A stretch of DNA of 64,000 bases from Aradus depressus (GCA_963662175.1 OY759218.1:24326051-24390050), one strand, 5' to 3'. Positions 1-10,680 are shown, counted from the stretch's first letter. Notes: a model not told the origin generated them from the sequence alone. Made by a program: numbers and translations.

Positions 1-652
1 GGAAGACTGTGTTGACGATAATATACAAAATAAATAAGTAACTAGTTTGAGGATAATATAAAGAGAAAATAATTAACAAGTTTGAAAATACAAACATAAC
101 TATCCAATAATGTTTTTATAAGTTGAAGGGCTTTAAATAGATGGATCTCCTCAATCTAGAGGCAAGTGTGATGATTCACAACCAAGAAGGCTGCCATCAC
201 AGGGTAGTCTCTTGGGGAGCGGGTAAGTTTCTCAAAGGAGTTACAATTGGTAAATAACGCCTTAAGTAAATATGATGTCGTAATACAAAGAATAGAAACA
301 AGAACATAAAGAAAAAGATAACAAAATAAACGATACATGTGCAAAATAATAAATAAAATATATACAAAATAAAGTTAAAAATATATGAAATGTGGCCATT
401 GCAGGCCTTTCTTATGCCAAGCACTTTTCTACGGATCATTCTCCCTCCTCTCACATTGGCATTACTAGCTATATGAAAGTAATGTGTTGGCGGTTTTCTT
501 TGTTTCATTGTACGTAGTAATTAATAGTAGAATTACTAATAATTCTGAGTTGATTTTCTTATAGCCAGTATGAAATGAATTTGGGAGGGGAGAGAGATAT
601 ATTACAGTAGCAGATCTCTGCATCCCACAAACCAAAAAATATATAAATATTT
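1..652. other. AT-rich intergenic DNA, no gene seen
   Basis: No protein family, RNA gene or splice-bounded exon is recognisable. The open frames near 156-508 are low-complexity K/N/F/Y-rich readings of AT-rich DNA and show no domain. Confidence 0.6.
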
Positions 653-909
653 GAGGCCTTTAGAATCAAAACCCGCTAAATCCAAATTTTTGAATTTTCG
701 TTTTTTTTTGCCAATTTTAGGGTAGACACGGTCAGTTTTTAAAATTTGAAAAAATTTCCAAAAGTGAGGCATTAATAACTAAATTTAATCATACAAAATT
801 GGTTGGGAAATATTACGCTTTATATTTGGAATTACCAATTTTCATGTTTTTCTTCATTCTCCAAAAAAAAGTCAAATTGGATATAGCGGGTTTTGATTCT
901 AAAGGCCTC
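653..909. mobile_element. MITE-like element with ~35-bp terminal inverted repeats
   Basis: The left end reads GAGGCCTTTAGAATCAAAAC and the right end is its reverse complement, with the match running on through the CCGCTA-ATCCAA stretch. The sequence ATTT lies directly outside both ends (649-652 and 910-913) and may be a 4-bp target duplication. The interior is AT-rich and non-coding. It appears to sit inside an older dispersed repeat that resumes at about 910 and is also seen near 60.25 kb. The superfamily is not clear. Confidence 0.7.
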
Positions 910-1282
910 ATTTCATACAAAATGTACCTTTTATTTTCTCTTTTAAGAACGTTTAGTTGAAGTGATTTTTGACTAAATCTATAATATAAGCGTTATCTTG
1001 TAAAATGTACACAAGAAAGTAGTCTCAAGACCAAAATGTAATGAACGCTTTGCATAAGCGTTGGAAATATAATATATTTATATGTATATTATATGAAAGC
1101 ATTTTTGAAATCGGTGAAGGCGTTCTATAGTTCTCGCGCGCACATCCATCTATCCAGACCAAACTTTTTTTCTTGTTCCGAAATTTCTAAAACACCAAAA
1201 AGAGTAAAAAAAAAAAAACAAAGGGGAGTAAGAAACTGAGTTTTTTTTTTTTTCGTTTTTCGAGTCGAACAGTATTATTTCA
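910..1282. repeat. dispersed non-coding repeat fragment (family B) plus AT-rich DNA
   Basis: Positions 910-1030 resemble 40480-40860, 43100-44046 and 60235-60590. Shared phrases include an AAAATGTACCTTT-type stretch, TTGAAG...TTTTGA and ATATAAGCG. The remainder is AT-rich with A and T runs and shows no gene. Confidence 0.5.
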
Positions 1283-1505
1283 TATCGATGGTCCCCAAGA
1301 AGAAAGTCGTTATTCAGAAAGCGCGTCAATAACATACGCTATTAGAATAGTTGATCTATAAGGTCGTAATTCAGAGGAAAAATCAATAAGGTAGTTATTC
1401 AAAAATGCTAATGACAAAAGGTCGGCTACACCTTGAGAGGAAGAAAAATGTTTATTATTATCTGATAGTGATATAATTATTTATGATACCTAATTGATTT
1501 ATCAT
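1283..1505 (+). repeat. left inverted arm of outer element
   Basis: It matches the reverse complement of 10022-10283 over most of its length. It lacks about 40 bp present in the right arm, where the motif 'cgaataacg…gttattgacgc' is duplicated in tandem. Confidence 0.75.
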
Positions 1506-1674
1506 ATTTAATAAAAATAAATATGTATGTTATAAATAAATATGTTTAATAAAGACACGCTACTGTTAGCTCCTGAGGATTATTAACTTGAGTATCATTT
1601 ATTATTATTATTATTATTAACGTTACATTATTATTATCTCTACATATTATTATTTTAGTTTCTTATTTAATTTT

Positions 1675-2591
1675 TTTTTTTTTTTATCAATTCAATTCAA
1701 TTCTTTATTAGCCTTTAAGAAATACATCTTTTAGGCTCAGGGTTCGGCCTGATATATACATTATTCAGTTTAAAAAAAGTACAAATAAATGAAAATAGAA
1801 AATAATAATAATAATAATAAAATACAAAGTAATATACAACCTAACTGTTAATAAACAAATTAAAACAAAAATAAAAATGGTATTTTATTTGAATACTTCA
1901 ATGTCCTCTAATTTTTAGCACCATTACTATGTATAGTATAATATTATTGAGGTTTTGGTTGTTTGCAATGTTGAAAAGGGTCTTGTGAGGTTGCGGGCTC
2001 TTTAGTGATTCTACCAGGTACTTTTTTCTTAGTTGGCTGAAGGCTGGACACTCCATGAAGAAATGGTGGATGTCGTCCGGTCGGTCTTCGTTGCAGACAC
2101 TACAGCTGTCTTCCCTGTTGAAGAGGTAGGTCACTCCTCCCACCGTCACTCTAGCCAGGCTTTCTCTACACAGCCGTATCTGAGCCAACACTCTCGTCCT
2201 CTCGATATTTGTCCTCAGCTTTAAGTAGACGTTGTAACAGTAAATATCCTTGTATGTGAGGTTATAGTTAGATTCGAGAATGTGCTGAATGTCTCTATCG
2301 CGGCTCCTTTCTTCAAATCGACTCACAATCTTTTTCTTATGCCTGCTGATAAGATCAGGGTCCTGAGTATCCCATAACCATGAATAGCCTACAGAGGTTA
2401 GGATATTCCGGAGTTGAGTCACCCAGTTGTAGGCCGGTAGGTCTGAAGGCTGCTTGCTCAGGAACAGGAGACGTTCGTAACATAGTCTAGGGTACCTGTC
2501 AGCCGGCATCTCCAGTATTTTGCTCCACCAGCCCACTGCTCTTCCGATTACGATGGCACTAAGATTGTAGCTTTTAGTCTCTACTCTGACG
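1675..2591 (-). mobile_element. 5'-truncated non-LTR retrotransposon on the minus strand, nested
   Basis: A perfect 18-bp direct repeat, AGTTTCTTATTTAATTTT, flanks it (1657-1674 and 2592-2609). On the minus strand the element ends in repeated TTGAA units followed by a poly-A tract, which appears as poly-T at about 1671-1685. Only the 3' part of the pol gene and its UTR were copied, as expected from aborted target-primed reverse transcription. It landed in the 5' UTR of the plus-strand retrotransposon. Confidence 0.9.
1898..2591 (-). pseudogene. C-terminal pol fragment with reverse-transcriptase zinc-binding domain
   Basis: An open frame of about 230 codons contains WWSKILEMP, then a central YNW…QLRNIL block. 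Near the end is the zinc-binding pattern CSVCNEDRPDDIHHFFMECP (C-x2-C-x8-H-x4-C), typical of the zf-RVT region after the reverse transcriptase in non-LTR elements. No RT catalytic motif remains. The codons upstream of 2591 belong to flanking DNA. A related, more damaged fragment lies at 54258-54700, with matching WW-K, YNW-QLR and zinc-binding blocks. Confidence 0.85.
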
Positions 2592-2934
2592 AGTTTCTTA
2601 TTTAATTTTGGTTTCAATTGTTTATTGCTTGATTATTTTTTCTTTTAAATTACTTCTTACGTGGATGACAAGATGGAAGAACCATCAACCCAAAAAAGGA
2701 AAAGAGGACGTATAAAAACTCACCCTGACCCTCTACTATGCACAAATATCAAAATATTACCAAAATACTTATTAATTAACAGAGACGACAATGAAAATTT
2801 TGAAAAAGTGTCTCCCTTCTTTATCAATAAGGCCATAACTAGCATTGTTGGTGAGGTTAGGAATGTTAAAAAGTTGAGAAATGGATCTCTGTTGATAGAA
2901 ACCAACTCAAATTTACAGTCTGGGAAGTTCCTTA

Positions 2935-3618
2935 AGCCGGGTTTTCACTAAGTAGCAAAACAGCTATACAGCCGAGCTATATGTAGCTGAGCTATATAGA
3001 AATGACTAAAAACGCTTCGGTGCGTAGCTGTAGCAGCTGTATGAGCATGTACTTGATGAAAGCAACCAGTTCACTTCGAGATGGCAAGTAAGAAAAATGT
3101 AGTTGTTGCCGCCGCAGCAACAGTCTTACTGGCAACTTTGAGAAGGAAACGGAGGTTTTGGCTGCGACCATATCTTCAAGCCAAAAAGAAGTACAGTGGT
3201 AGTGATATGTTAAATGATTTGAACCTAGACGATAATGCAGAAGACGCGTCATTGTGTTATGAAATTCGCTGCAATGGAAGTTTTAAAAACTTCTTACGAA
3301 TGACAAGATTTCGAATATTTACTCTGCACCATTGGACACAAAATTGAAAAGAAAGACACTAACTTTAGAAAAGCTATATCTGCTCGTGAAAAACTTGCTT
3401 CAGAGCAAGCACACAACTGACGAGCGTCTTCGGGCGACAGCTATATAGCTGTGCTACAACAAAACAAGCGCTTATAGCCCGGCTATATAGCTCAGCTATA
3501 TAGTTTCCTTTGATCTTACCGACAACCAACGGGAAACTAATTTCCTGCTATATAGCTCTTGAATTGAGCTATATAGCCGGACTATATAGCTGTATAGCTA
3601 CATAGTGTAAACCCGGCA
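2935..3618 (+). mobile_element. Harbinger-like (PIF) DNA transposon remnant
   Basis: The terminal inverted repeats are GCCGGGTTTTCACTA at 2936 and the inverted GCCGGGTTTACACTA at 3617. TTA flanks both sides (2932-2934 and 3619-3621), the 3-bp target typical of PIF/Harbinger. Both subterminal regions are full of palindromic AGCTATATAGC-type motifs, especially 2960-2998 and 3440-3605, which are possible transposase binding sites. Excising it with one TTA restores the gag frame. At 684 bp it is non-autonomous. Confidence 0.8.
3081..3430 (+). pseudogene. N-terminal fragment of Harbinger-type transposase
   Basis: The frame starting at 3081 has an alanine/valine-rich start, a basic stretch (LRRKRRFWLRPYL) and a block ending in FKNFLRMTRFRIFTL. 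This resembles the region ahead of the catalytic domain in Harbinger transposases ('W-x-R-P', then 'F-x-N-x-LRM'). After a frame change near 3320, a GHKIEKKDTNFRKAISAREKL block continues the family pattern. No catalytic DDE residues are present. The match is by pattern recognition only. Confidence 0.65.
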
Positions 3619-3672
3619 TTAGTTGTACAATGTTAGGAAATAAGATCCCAATAAAAGTAGAACCTCATTTAA

Positions 3673-4998
3673 CCCTTAGTTCGCACTCTGTACATTTTCT
3701 ATCCAACATATCATTTTTCTATATATTCAGAAGGCGTTGAGATATTTAGTACCTATTTATTGTTGGTAAACCTGTGCAACAATAGAAACCTTGGTGGTGG
3801 TATTAGTCAGAATTTAGCAGGCTTCAGTTTTAGTTGATTGGTCCTTGGGGTCCAGCAGACCCCAGTGTGATATTTACGTATCTTTTTGTTTTGCCAACTA
3901 GGTTTATTATTTTTTCTTTTTTTACTATAATTGTAAGGTAAGTACAGTTATAATAACGCAAAATAATATTTAATGAATTATCTCATTTTTATTACATTTA
4001 CAATATGAATCCTTAATTTGTGAAATGTATTCTGTTTTCGTGGTAGATGGCAAACAGTGGGCGCCGGAGAAAATGTGAAATGCTCTCCAACTAGATAATG
4101 ACGAAGATGAGGGTCGCTTACTGATTACTCATCCGATAGTGACCATTTGGAGGAACAAGAAGAGGTGGCTTATTAATTTTTATAATAGCACTAAAGGGGG
4201 AACGGACACATTTGATAAAATGTGCAAAAAGTTTACCACTACTAGAGGTACAAGAAGATGGCCTTTCGGGATGCTGGACCAAAGTGGTATAAATGCAGTG
4301 GTTATTCTCATGATGAATAATCATGACTCTAACAAAAATAGAAGGCAATTTTTGCAAGAATTGAGTTTTGCACTAATTGAACCTCACCTAAAAGTAAGAA
4401 TAAATTCGGGAACAATAAGGCGTTGATTAAAGGAGATAATCAGAGGGATGATAAATGTTGAGGATGCTCCAAGCCAAGAATGAACTCCTCGAAGGAAGAC
4501 TAGAAGTTCTTTCAGTCCTCGACAAAGAGACAGAAAAACTAAACAGCTTTGCTGCGAATGCGAACGTCCAATGTGTGACGAGCACAGAGCAGAAATTTGG
4601 AAATAATGCTTGCTTTGACTGCACTATGTAAGGCTACCTACCTACAGATGCTATTTAATTTTTTTTTTGTTTTTTGTTTTTTATATGTTACTGTTAATTA
4701 AAAATAGTTTTTTTTTCCTCCTTAAAAAAAAACAATACTAAAACTCTTTTTCTAAAATAAAGAATTTGTGTTTAAAAGTTGGTGTTTGAGTTTATTTGTT
4801 TAAAAAAAAAATAATAATATTGTGTTAATTATTACACATTTTTTTTTTTTACTATTATTACCCTATACCTTAAAAATATTTTATAACATTTTTTTAATTT
4901 TTAGAACATTTCTATTTTTTTTCGTTATTTAAATATTGGGGTCCAACAGACCCCAATGTGAAAACCGTGTTACATTGATTAAGTGTGCAATTTAAGGG
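3673..4998 (+). mobile_element. piggyBac-type DNA transposon, internally deleted
   Basis: TTAA occurs at 3669-3672 and 4999-5002, the hallmark piggyBac target duplication. The ends are CCCTTAGTTCGCAC and, inverted, CCCTTAAATTGCAC. An internal palindrome GGGGTCC-A-CAGACCCC is repeated near both ends (3847 and 4938). At 1.33 kb it is too short to encode a full transposase. Removing it with one TTAA restores the surrounding gag reading frame exactly. Confidence 0.92.
4095..4606 (+). pseudogene. piggyBac transposase remnant (N-terminal fragment joined to C-terminal part)
   Basis: An acidic N-terminal fragment (LQLDNDEDEG, about 4093-4122) is fused to the late catalytic region. That region carries NKKRWLINFYNSTKGGTDTF and TRRWPFGMLDQSGINA, matching the conserved D (in GGTDTFD) and downstream helix of DDE_Tnp_1_7. 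The frame stops at 4426. After stops, the cysteine-rich C-terminal finger CCECERPMCDEHR is still readable at about 4546-4585. The middle of the protein, including the first catalytic aspartates, is deleted, so it is inactive. Confidence 0.88.
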
Positions 4999-6005
4999 TT
5001 AAGATTAAACCAGAGTAAAGGAGTAATCAGATGTTACGATTTAGATATTGAAGAGATAAAACTTGAATTGAAAATACAAAATCAAAATTTAACTGATATT
5101 ATTAGGCTAACCTATGAAAAAAATGGAAACTGTTTTGACTCATATAACTATCTAGTTAATTTCAGTACACCAACCATACCTCAAGATATCAAGGTAGGTT
5201 ACTATAACATCCCTGTAAAACAGTTTGTCTCCAATCCCGTACGTTGTTACGTTTGTCTACGTTATGGACATACAAAACATTTTTGCAAAAAAGATCCAGT
5301 CTGCATGTTTTGTGGACAATTAAAACATGAAGGAGACTGTAACACACCTCTATATTGCGTGAACTGTCACCAAGGGGACCACGATGCACGGGAAAAAAAT
5401 GTCCTAAATACAATGAGGAAAAAGAAATTAGAAAAATTCAGGATATAAATAAAATAACTTACTTTGCTGCAACAAGAAAATATAATGAAGACCCCCCCCC
5501 CCCCCCACCCTTTGGCTTCATTATTTTCACAAATAACTAAAACAATGTCTAAAATAGAAACAAGAGAAGTTAGTGTACAAACTGATAACAATCAGGAAGA
5601 GAAAATTACGAATATTAACAACCAAAGCAATTCTTTATTAATAAAAATAAAAAATTCAGGTATCCTTGACAAGCTGACTGACCCAGTAGCACACAGATCA
5701 GTAGTACTGCCCCCCTCACCAGCCCAGAGCCCTGTCCAGCCTGGGCTCCCCCCTCCAGCCGCTGCTACCAGCAGCAAGCGGCCCTCCGGCACACCTAACC
5801 CCTCTAGCGTGCCCGGACCCTCCCCCTAATCTCTGCCGCCACAGCTACCAGCAGCGGGCGGCCCTCTGGTGCCCTTAGCCCTGCTAGCGTGTCCGAGCTC
5901 CCCCCAACCCAAACCTCCAAGACCTAGGTCCTCCTCTAAAACCAGAAAAAAACAAGACAGAAGCGCTGATACTATGGACGTCGATCCTAACGCAGAAAAC
6001 AAGTA

Positions 6006-6536
6006 GCCTCCCACGGGCCTCTACTTCCCCATTATGTCTGATTTCTCCCTACCCGTCTTCTACTTCTTGGTCATTCACCCTTCTACACATCGACAGAGCT
6101 ACTGTCCTATTCCACAATCCTCGGTCATATCTCACTTGACCATTACCATTACCGATTAGTAAATCATATTTTCAAACATAGTTGTAATGTCTCCTTCTAT
6201 TTATATTAACAACCCTGTTTGCCTCTATTTCCATTGTGAATGCCTACCAATAAATTGTTTATGTTTACAATTCAAACCTAAGGCACATGACAATTATAAG
6301 CAATATGTCCTATTTGGTGACAATATCATCCTTTATTACTTTGAGAATCTGTACATGCCTTCTTGTTTATTTCTCACGAATAACTTCAGCTGTCCATCTC
6401 ATCTATATATCTATATATACTATTACTCTATATTTAATTGGTTTCTGACCACTTATTTTATTTCTTATGTTTGTAAAAGTTCACTATTTCATATCCTCTC
6501 CCTGCTAACCCAAGAAGAAACAACACCATTAACCCA
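6006..6536 (+). other. inter-ORF spacer of the retrotransposon
   Basis: This lies between the gag end and the pol start. The open frame at 6187-6552 is cysteine/tyrosine-rich but matches no domain I recognise. I read it as spacer or degraded ORF1/ORF2 junction. Confidence 0.4.
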
Positions 6537-7490
6537 ATGCAACATCAAGTAAAAATCCTCCAGTGGAACATCAACGGAGTGAAGAAACACTTTGATGACT
6601 TGAAGCTTCTCATCCATGAAGAAAACAACCAGGTATTTTGTCTGCAAGAGACTCACTTAGAAAATACTGATTCCTTTTCTCCAAAAGGATTTGAAACCTA
6701 CAGAACAGATGGACCTCCTGCCAACAGAGCCTGCGGCCATTCTACCAAAATCACATTGTGCAATATATATCTTCCCCCATCTGAACCATTCACTGTACAA
6801 GAACTGTCACAACTAACTTCCCAACTTCCACCACCACTCATACTCCTTGGAGATGTTAACTCCTACAACACCAGATGGGGATCAGACCACATCAATGCGA
6901 GAGGAGACGTCCTAGCTAGAGCTCTGGATGACTCTGATCTGCACATCCACAACACAAGAGAGAGAACATATCTAAGTCCAGCATATGGTACCTACAGCGC
7001 CACCGACATAACAACCTGTTCGCCACTCCTCGCCCCCCGACTTGAATGGACTGTCTTAGACGACCCCAACCACAGCAACCACTATGCTGTAAAAGTATCT
7101 CTAGGGGAGCGATTCCTACCCTACCAACGGAAACAAAGATGGCTAACAGAAAAAGCGAAATGGGACAAGTTCAACATGCTAGCATTTTTGGACCATCACA
7201 CCACCACTGATGTTGACGAAATGTGTACCACGCTAACAGCTTCTATACTGAAAGCCGCTAAACAATCCATTCCTATGAGTTCACCTAACCCAAGAAGAAA
7301 ACCCTTAACCTGGTTCACCCCAGAATGCAAAGCAGCGTTTCGGGAGAAGAGGAGAGCACTAAGGAACTTCCAGTGTAACATGACCACTCAAAACTTAATT
7401 GAATACAAAAAGAAGCAAGCCACATGCAAAAGAACCATAATAACCAACAAAAAGACATCGTGGGAAAACTTTCTTTGGTTCTTGCTTTGA
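6537..7490 (+). pseudogene. pol start: AP-type (EEP) endonuclease domain, truncated
   Basis: The frame opens MQHQVKILQWNINGVKKH and contains QWNINGV, FCLQETHL, LLGDVNSYNTRWGS and a final D…NHSNHYAV block. These are the standard motifs of the exonuclease-endonuclease-phosphatase domain that nicks the target in non-LTR elements. About 40 residues appear deleted after RTDGPPANRACG, where HSTKITLCNIYLPP follows at once. The frame runs through the linker to TNKKTSWENFL and stops as foreign (Gypsy-type) sequence begins near 7475. Confidence 0.88.
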
Positions 7491-8680
7491 TCACCGCCCA
7501 TCACCACTTTCCTATATCTCCATGGCTTGCTTCGTCCTCATGCATTCTGCGTTAGTGCTGGATGCTGCCAATCACTGAACAAAAGACCACAGTCATCAAC
7601 CAAAGAAATCTTCTTAGTCTTGAGACTCAATTATTGTACATAGAACGAGTATTTTTGTTATTTTTTTTCAATTACAGAAAGAAAAGCTGGTGAAAAGCGT
7701 AAAATTAGAAATAGCGCGGTTTGTTTTAGACTTGTCATGGCGATTGTTCAATTTGGTTGACTCTCCCAGTATCAGTGTTTGATGTTTTCAAGGTGAACTG
7801 GTACCTTAGCAGCCATTGTTTCGGATTATTCTCTTGATTAACTTGATGAGCATTGTTCTCTTCAGCTATGCCAAATCCGTGGTTTCCCGGCTCCTCTGTA
7901 GACACCAAGAGACTGATAGCTTCCAATAAAGTGGTGACCCCGACGTGATGGAAGATACGAAAGAAGTTATACCATCAACAGAGGAACCTCAGGTTAGTGC
8001 GAGTACTTTAGGTTCTAACGTACGTATCCCATCTTTCTGGAAGGCAGACGCCGTTTTAATTTAAAATAACCAGCTCGCGAATAAGGTCCCAGCTGGTTAT
8101 AGCAAACTATGATTTTGAAACCCTCAAGCAGGTGGCAGACCTCCTAAAAAACCCTCCAGCCGAGCCGTATGAAGCCTTAAAAAACCGGCTAATACACACA
8201 TACGCTGAATCCGAAAACCTCCGGGTTAGGAGGACAAGCACCTAGTCGATGGTGAACGACCGTCCCAACTGTTAAACGAACTGAAACGACTTGCAGGTAC
8301 CTCCGTAACCTCAGACCTTTTACGCACAATTTGGCTGAGGGCACTACCAGATCGTATGCAGGCGACACTAGCAGTGACGAGCGAGACTTCGGTAGATAAA
8401 CTGACTGAAAGCGCCGATCGTATTGCCGAGGTCTACGAGCCCAGTATCAATGTCGTCAACGAACACTCCACACCGTCCCGACCTCCAATTTCACAGCTTG
8501 AGGAAATGTTCCAAAAATTGAGCCTCGAAATCGGCAAACTCACGAGCTGAATTTCCCGGAGCGAAAACCACAACCGGTCTAGAGACCGCAGCCGAAACAG
8601 ACCTCGCAGCAAAGTAGGAAGTTACTGCTCCTTCCACCAAACCTTCCGGGAAAAGGCACGCAAATGTCCTAAATATCCTA
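7475..8680 (+). mobile_element. Gypsy-type LTR retrotransposon fragment nested in the pol gene
   Basis: From about 7475 the sequence stops matching the non-LTR pol. A putative LTR ends in a poly-A-signal-like AATAAA (7925-7930), then a TGGTGACCCCGACG primer-binding-like site (7932). A gag start follows at 7948. There is no second LTR and no pol. The right side was lost in a deletion that joins its gag directly to the RNase H tail of the older non-LTR element. The exact left LTR boundary cannot be fixed. Confidence 0.7.
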
Positions 8681-8685
8681 GGAAA
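7948..8685 (+). pseudogene. Gypsy-type gag, multiply frameshifted
   Basis: The start MEDTKEVIPSTEEP sits right after the primer-binding-like site. RIPSFWKADAV is followed by a stop. In other frames come YDFETLKQVADLLKNPPAEP, QLLNELKRLAG, DLLRTIWLRALPDRMQATLA and VDKLTESADRIAEVY. This series matches the gag of a large group of arthropod Gypsy elements. A YCSFHQTFREKARKCPKY block near 8620-8675 resembles the short Cys/His segment after gag in that group. The last clean frame is 8356-8550. Confidence 0.78.
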
Positions 8686-9148
8686 TGAGCTAGCAGATAA
8701 AGCGGCGAGACTAACATTGCAGGAGATCAGACCGTCTTTTCTAACCAAACGGGAGATGTCTCGACCACACAGGATCAAAATTCAAGAGAGCTGGTAACGA
8801 ATGTGGAACGAGACCCAGGATAACAAATTAAAATACATCAAACTAACAGTCCTCCCCTGGTCCTCTTCAATCAGAAGTAAACGAATTGAGGAAGTGGTAA
8901 TAAGAAGATCAAGGATAGCCCATTGCAGGCTCACACATGACCACCTTATCATCAAAGACAGGCCACTTCAGTGCAACACTTGCAACAGCCCCCTCACTAT
9001 TAAACATATCTTTGAATACTGCAACATCTACGCACAACGTCTGCACAGGTTGGGCATACCTAGGTCCCTCACGCAATGTCTCGGCGATGACGAGAAGCGT
9101 ATCAACCTGACGCTAATATTTCTTACGGAAGCGAACCTGATTAATTAA
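8681..9148 (+). pseudogene. pol tail of the non-LTR element: end of RNase H plus C-terminal zinc-binding region
   Basis: It begins with GNELADKAAR, the classic last motif of the RNase H domain (final Asp in 'ADKAA'). After one stop (~8797) it continues as the 8801-9148 frame, with RIAHCRLTHDHLI and the zinc-binding CNTCNSPLTIKHIFEYC pattern (C-x2-C-x7-H-x4-C). This tail is in the same orientation as the endonuclease at 6537. The RT core and most of RNase H that should lie between them are gone. Confidence 0.85.
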
Positions 9149-9353
9149 ATCTAGTCGAAACTAAATAAAAAATAAATATATATAAAAAAGTTATTAAAAA
9201 ATATATATATATATTTATAAATAAATTGAAGCCGAGACAAACAGGTTTGGTAAACAGTAGTATCAATCAAGAACATATACATGTACCTAGGTGTAATGAC
9301 CAATAAGTCGAACACGTTAAAACATCAAACAAACAAACAAAACAAACAAAAAC
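9149..9353 (+). other. 3' UTR and CAAA-rich tail of the non-LTR element
   Basis: Non-coding; it ends in repeated CAAA/AAC units immediately before the right copy of the 14-bp target duplication. Confidence 0.7.
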
Positions 9354-9367
9354 ATGTTTAATAAAGA

Positions 9368-10021
9368 TAAATATGTAATTTTATATTAAAAATACAAGTT
9401 GTGAAAAATAAAAATGTAAACAGATAATATGGTCCATGAATCATTACTTGCAATTTAATGAAATAATCTTGCAAGTTTAAATAATATATAAGTTTACTCG
9501 ATTTTAACGCATGTATACAAATTTTTTCCATATAAAAATATATAGCCCATGCTGCACCAATTAATTAAAATACTATTTTGTTTTATTATATTATAAATTA
9601 TATGCAAAAAAAATCCAGACGTAAAGCTATAACAAATACGTAAAATTAAATTAGTTTTAGTTAGTTATAGCTAAATTCCTTTAAAAAATCATTGACCATA
9701 ATATTATATGGTCCATATCAAATTTTAAAAGGAGATGATAGTAGATCACTTTTTTTGTATGAATCAAGTGTTTTTTTTTCAGATTTTGAAAGATATTTAA
9801 AAAAAAAAACGTTCCGAATCTGGGTAGCGTTTGCAATTTTCACTGCCGCAACGAACATGTTAATATAATTACAATTTAATTATTATTATTAAAAATAATT
9901 ATAAATAACTATATTAAAAAATTCAGAAATATAAAAAAAATTGAAAATAATAAAAATATTTAAAAAAAAATAAATTGAAAGGAATCTCTTAGGATTTTAT
10001 AGACAAATTCGGTATTATAAA
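9368..10021. other. AT-rich interior of the outer DNA element
   Basis: Very AT-rich with A/T homopolymers. No coding frame or recognisable domain. Confidence 0.5.
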
Positions 10022-10283
10022 TAATTATATCACTATCAGAAAATAATAAACATTTTTCTTCCTCTGAAGGTGTTGCCAACCTTTTGTAAATAACATTTTT
10101 GAATAAATACCTTATTGATTTTGTCTCTAAATGATGACCTCATTAATCGACTATTCGAATAACGTATGTTATTGACGCGGTTTGCGAATAACGACCTTAT
10201 TAACTATTCGAAAAGAAGGGTATGTTATTGACGCACTTTCTGAATAACGACTTTCTTCTTAGGGACCATCGATATATGGACCA
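10022..10283 (-). repeat. right inverted arm of outer element
   Basis: Reverse complement of 1283-1505, with an internal tandem duplication: GAATAACG…TATGTTATTGACGC occurs twice, at about 10155 and 10208. Confidence 0.75.
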
Positions 10284-10680
10284 TTTCATATCAAATCAAC
10301 TCGGACCTCACCGTCTCCGATTTATCTAATTTTGTGTACATATGTAGAGATGCCAGATGAGGAACAAATCTAAATTTTTGATTCAATTTAAAGCAAAAAC
10401 TCAAGACGCAAGTCAAGACATACGTACACCATATCTATCTTTTAGATAAAATAATTGAAAACAAAGGACTTGTTCAACTTTTATATTGTCTAATTGCACA
10501 AAAATATATGCATAAAGTGGCTAGAATCCTAAAAAGAAATGAACAAAACGCGGAAAATAAAATTGATTCACATCCATACTATATTTTGTTCATTTAACTT
10601 GGAATTAGAAAAGCAACATTTCGGATATTCGTAACTTTCAACTAGCTTACCTGCTCAAGTCAAAGCATTGCCTAAATAAA
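10284..10680. other. AT-rich non-coding DNA
   Basis: Starts with GGACCATTTCATATCAAATC and has no reading frame of note. It is probably another repeat, but no second copy is visible in this window. Confidence 0.4.

Larger units (their letters stand above)
2661..6005 (+). pseudogene. gag-like ORF1 of non-LTR retrotransposon, interrupted by two DNA transposons
   Basis: ORF1 starts at ATG 2661 with a basic N-terminus (KRKRGRIK) and would package element RNA. It is cut after codon ~92 by a Harbinger-like insert (2935-3618) and again by a piggyBac (3673-4998). Removing each insert with one target copy restores one continuous frame. At 5230-5400 are three zinc knuckles: CYVCLRYGHTKHFC, CMFCGQLKHEGDC and CVNCHQGDHDAREKKC. 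An A-run at about 5392-5399 carries a 1-bp frameshift that splits the third knuckle. A proline/serine-rich tail follows, with a C-tract at 5492 and a stop at 5827, and the frame ends near 6005 in an acidic DPNAENK-type terminus. Confidence 0.85.
1556..9353 (+). mobile_element. I/Jockey-group non-LTR retrotransposon, full-length insertion, heavily disrupted
   Basis: The insertion is bounded by the direct repeat ATGTTTAATAAAGA at 1542-1555 and 9354-9367, a 14-bp target duplication. It ends in a CAAA-rich tail (about 9323-9350), typical of this group. In order it holds a 5' UTR, a gag ORF with three zinc knuckles (2661-6005), a spacer, an endonuclease-type pol start (6537-7490), and the RNase H tail plus C-terminal zinc-binding region of pol (8681-9148). 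The whole reverse-transcriptase core is missing. Four later insertions interrupt it. The I/Jockey placement rests on the gag CCHC pattern, the EEP endonuclease and the RNase H remnant. Confidence 0.85.
1283..10283. mobile_element. outer DNA element with long inverted arms, split by nested retrotransposons
   Basis: The left arm (1283-1505) and right arm (10022-10283) are inverted copies running inward from ATCGATGGTCCC. Both share AAGAAGAAAGTCGTTATTCA, GCGTCAATAACATAC and AGAGGAAGAAAAATGTTTAT. TA flanks both tips (…caTA|TCGATGG and CCATCGA|TAtatgg), which would fit a Tc1/mariner-type TA target, but the tips are nearly palindromic so this is tentative. Without the retrotransposon at 1556-9353 the element would be about 1.2 kb and non-coding. 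An alternative is two independent copies of one repeat in opposite orientation. Confidence 0.55.

Noticed and set aside
2033..2224. Plus-strand frame inside the minus-strand pol fragment
   Set aside because: It is antisense to a recognised coding sequence and shows no pattern of its own.
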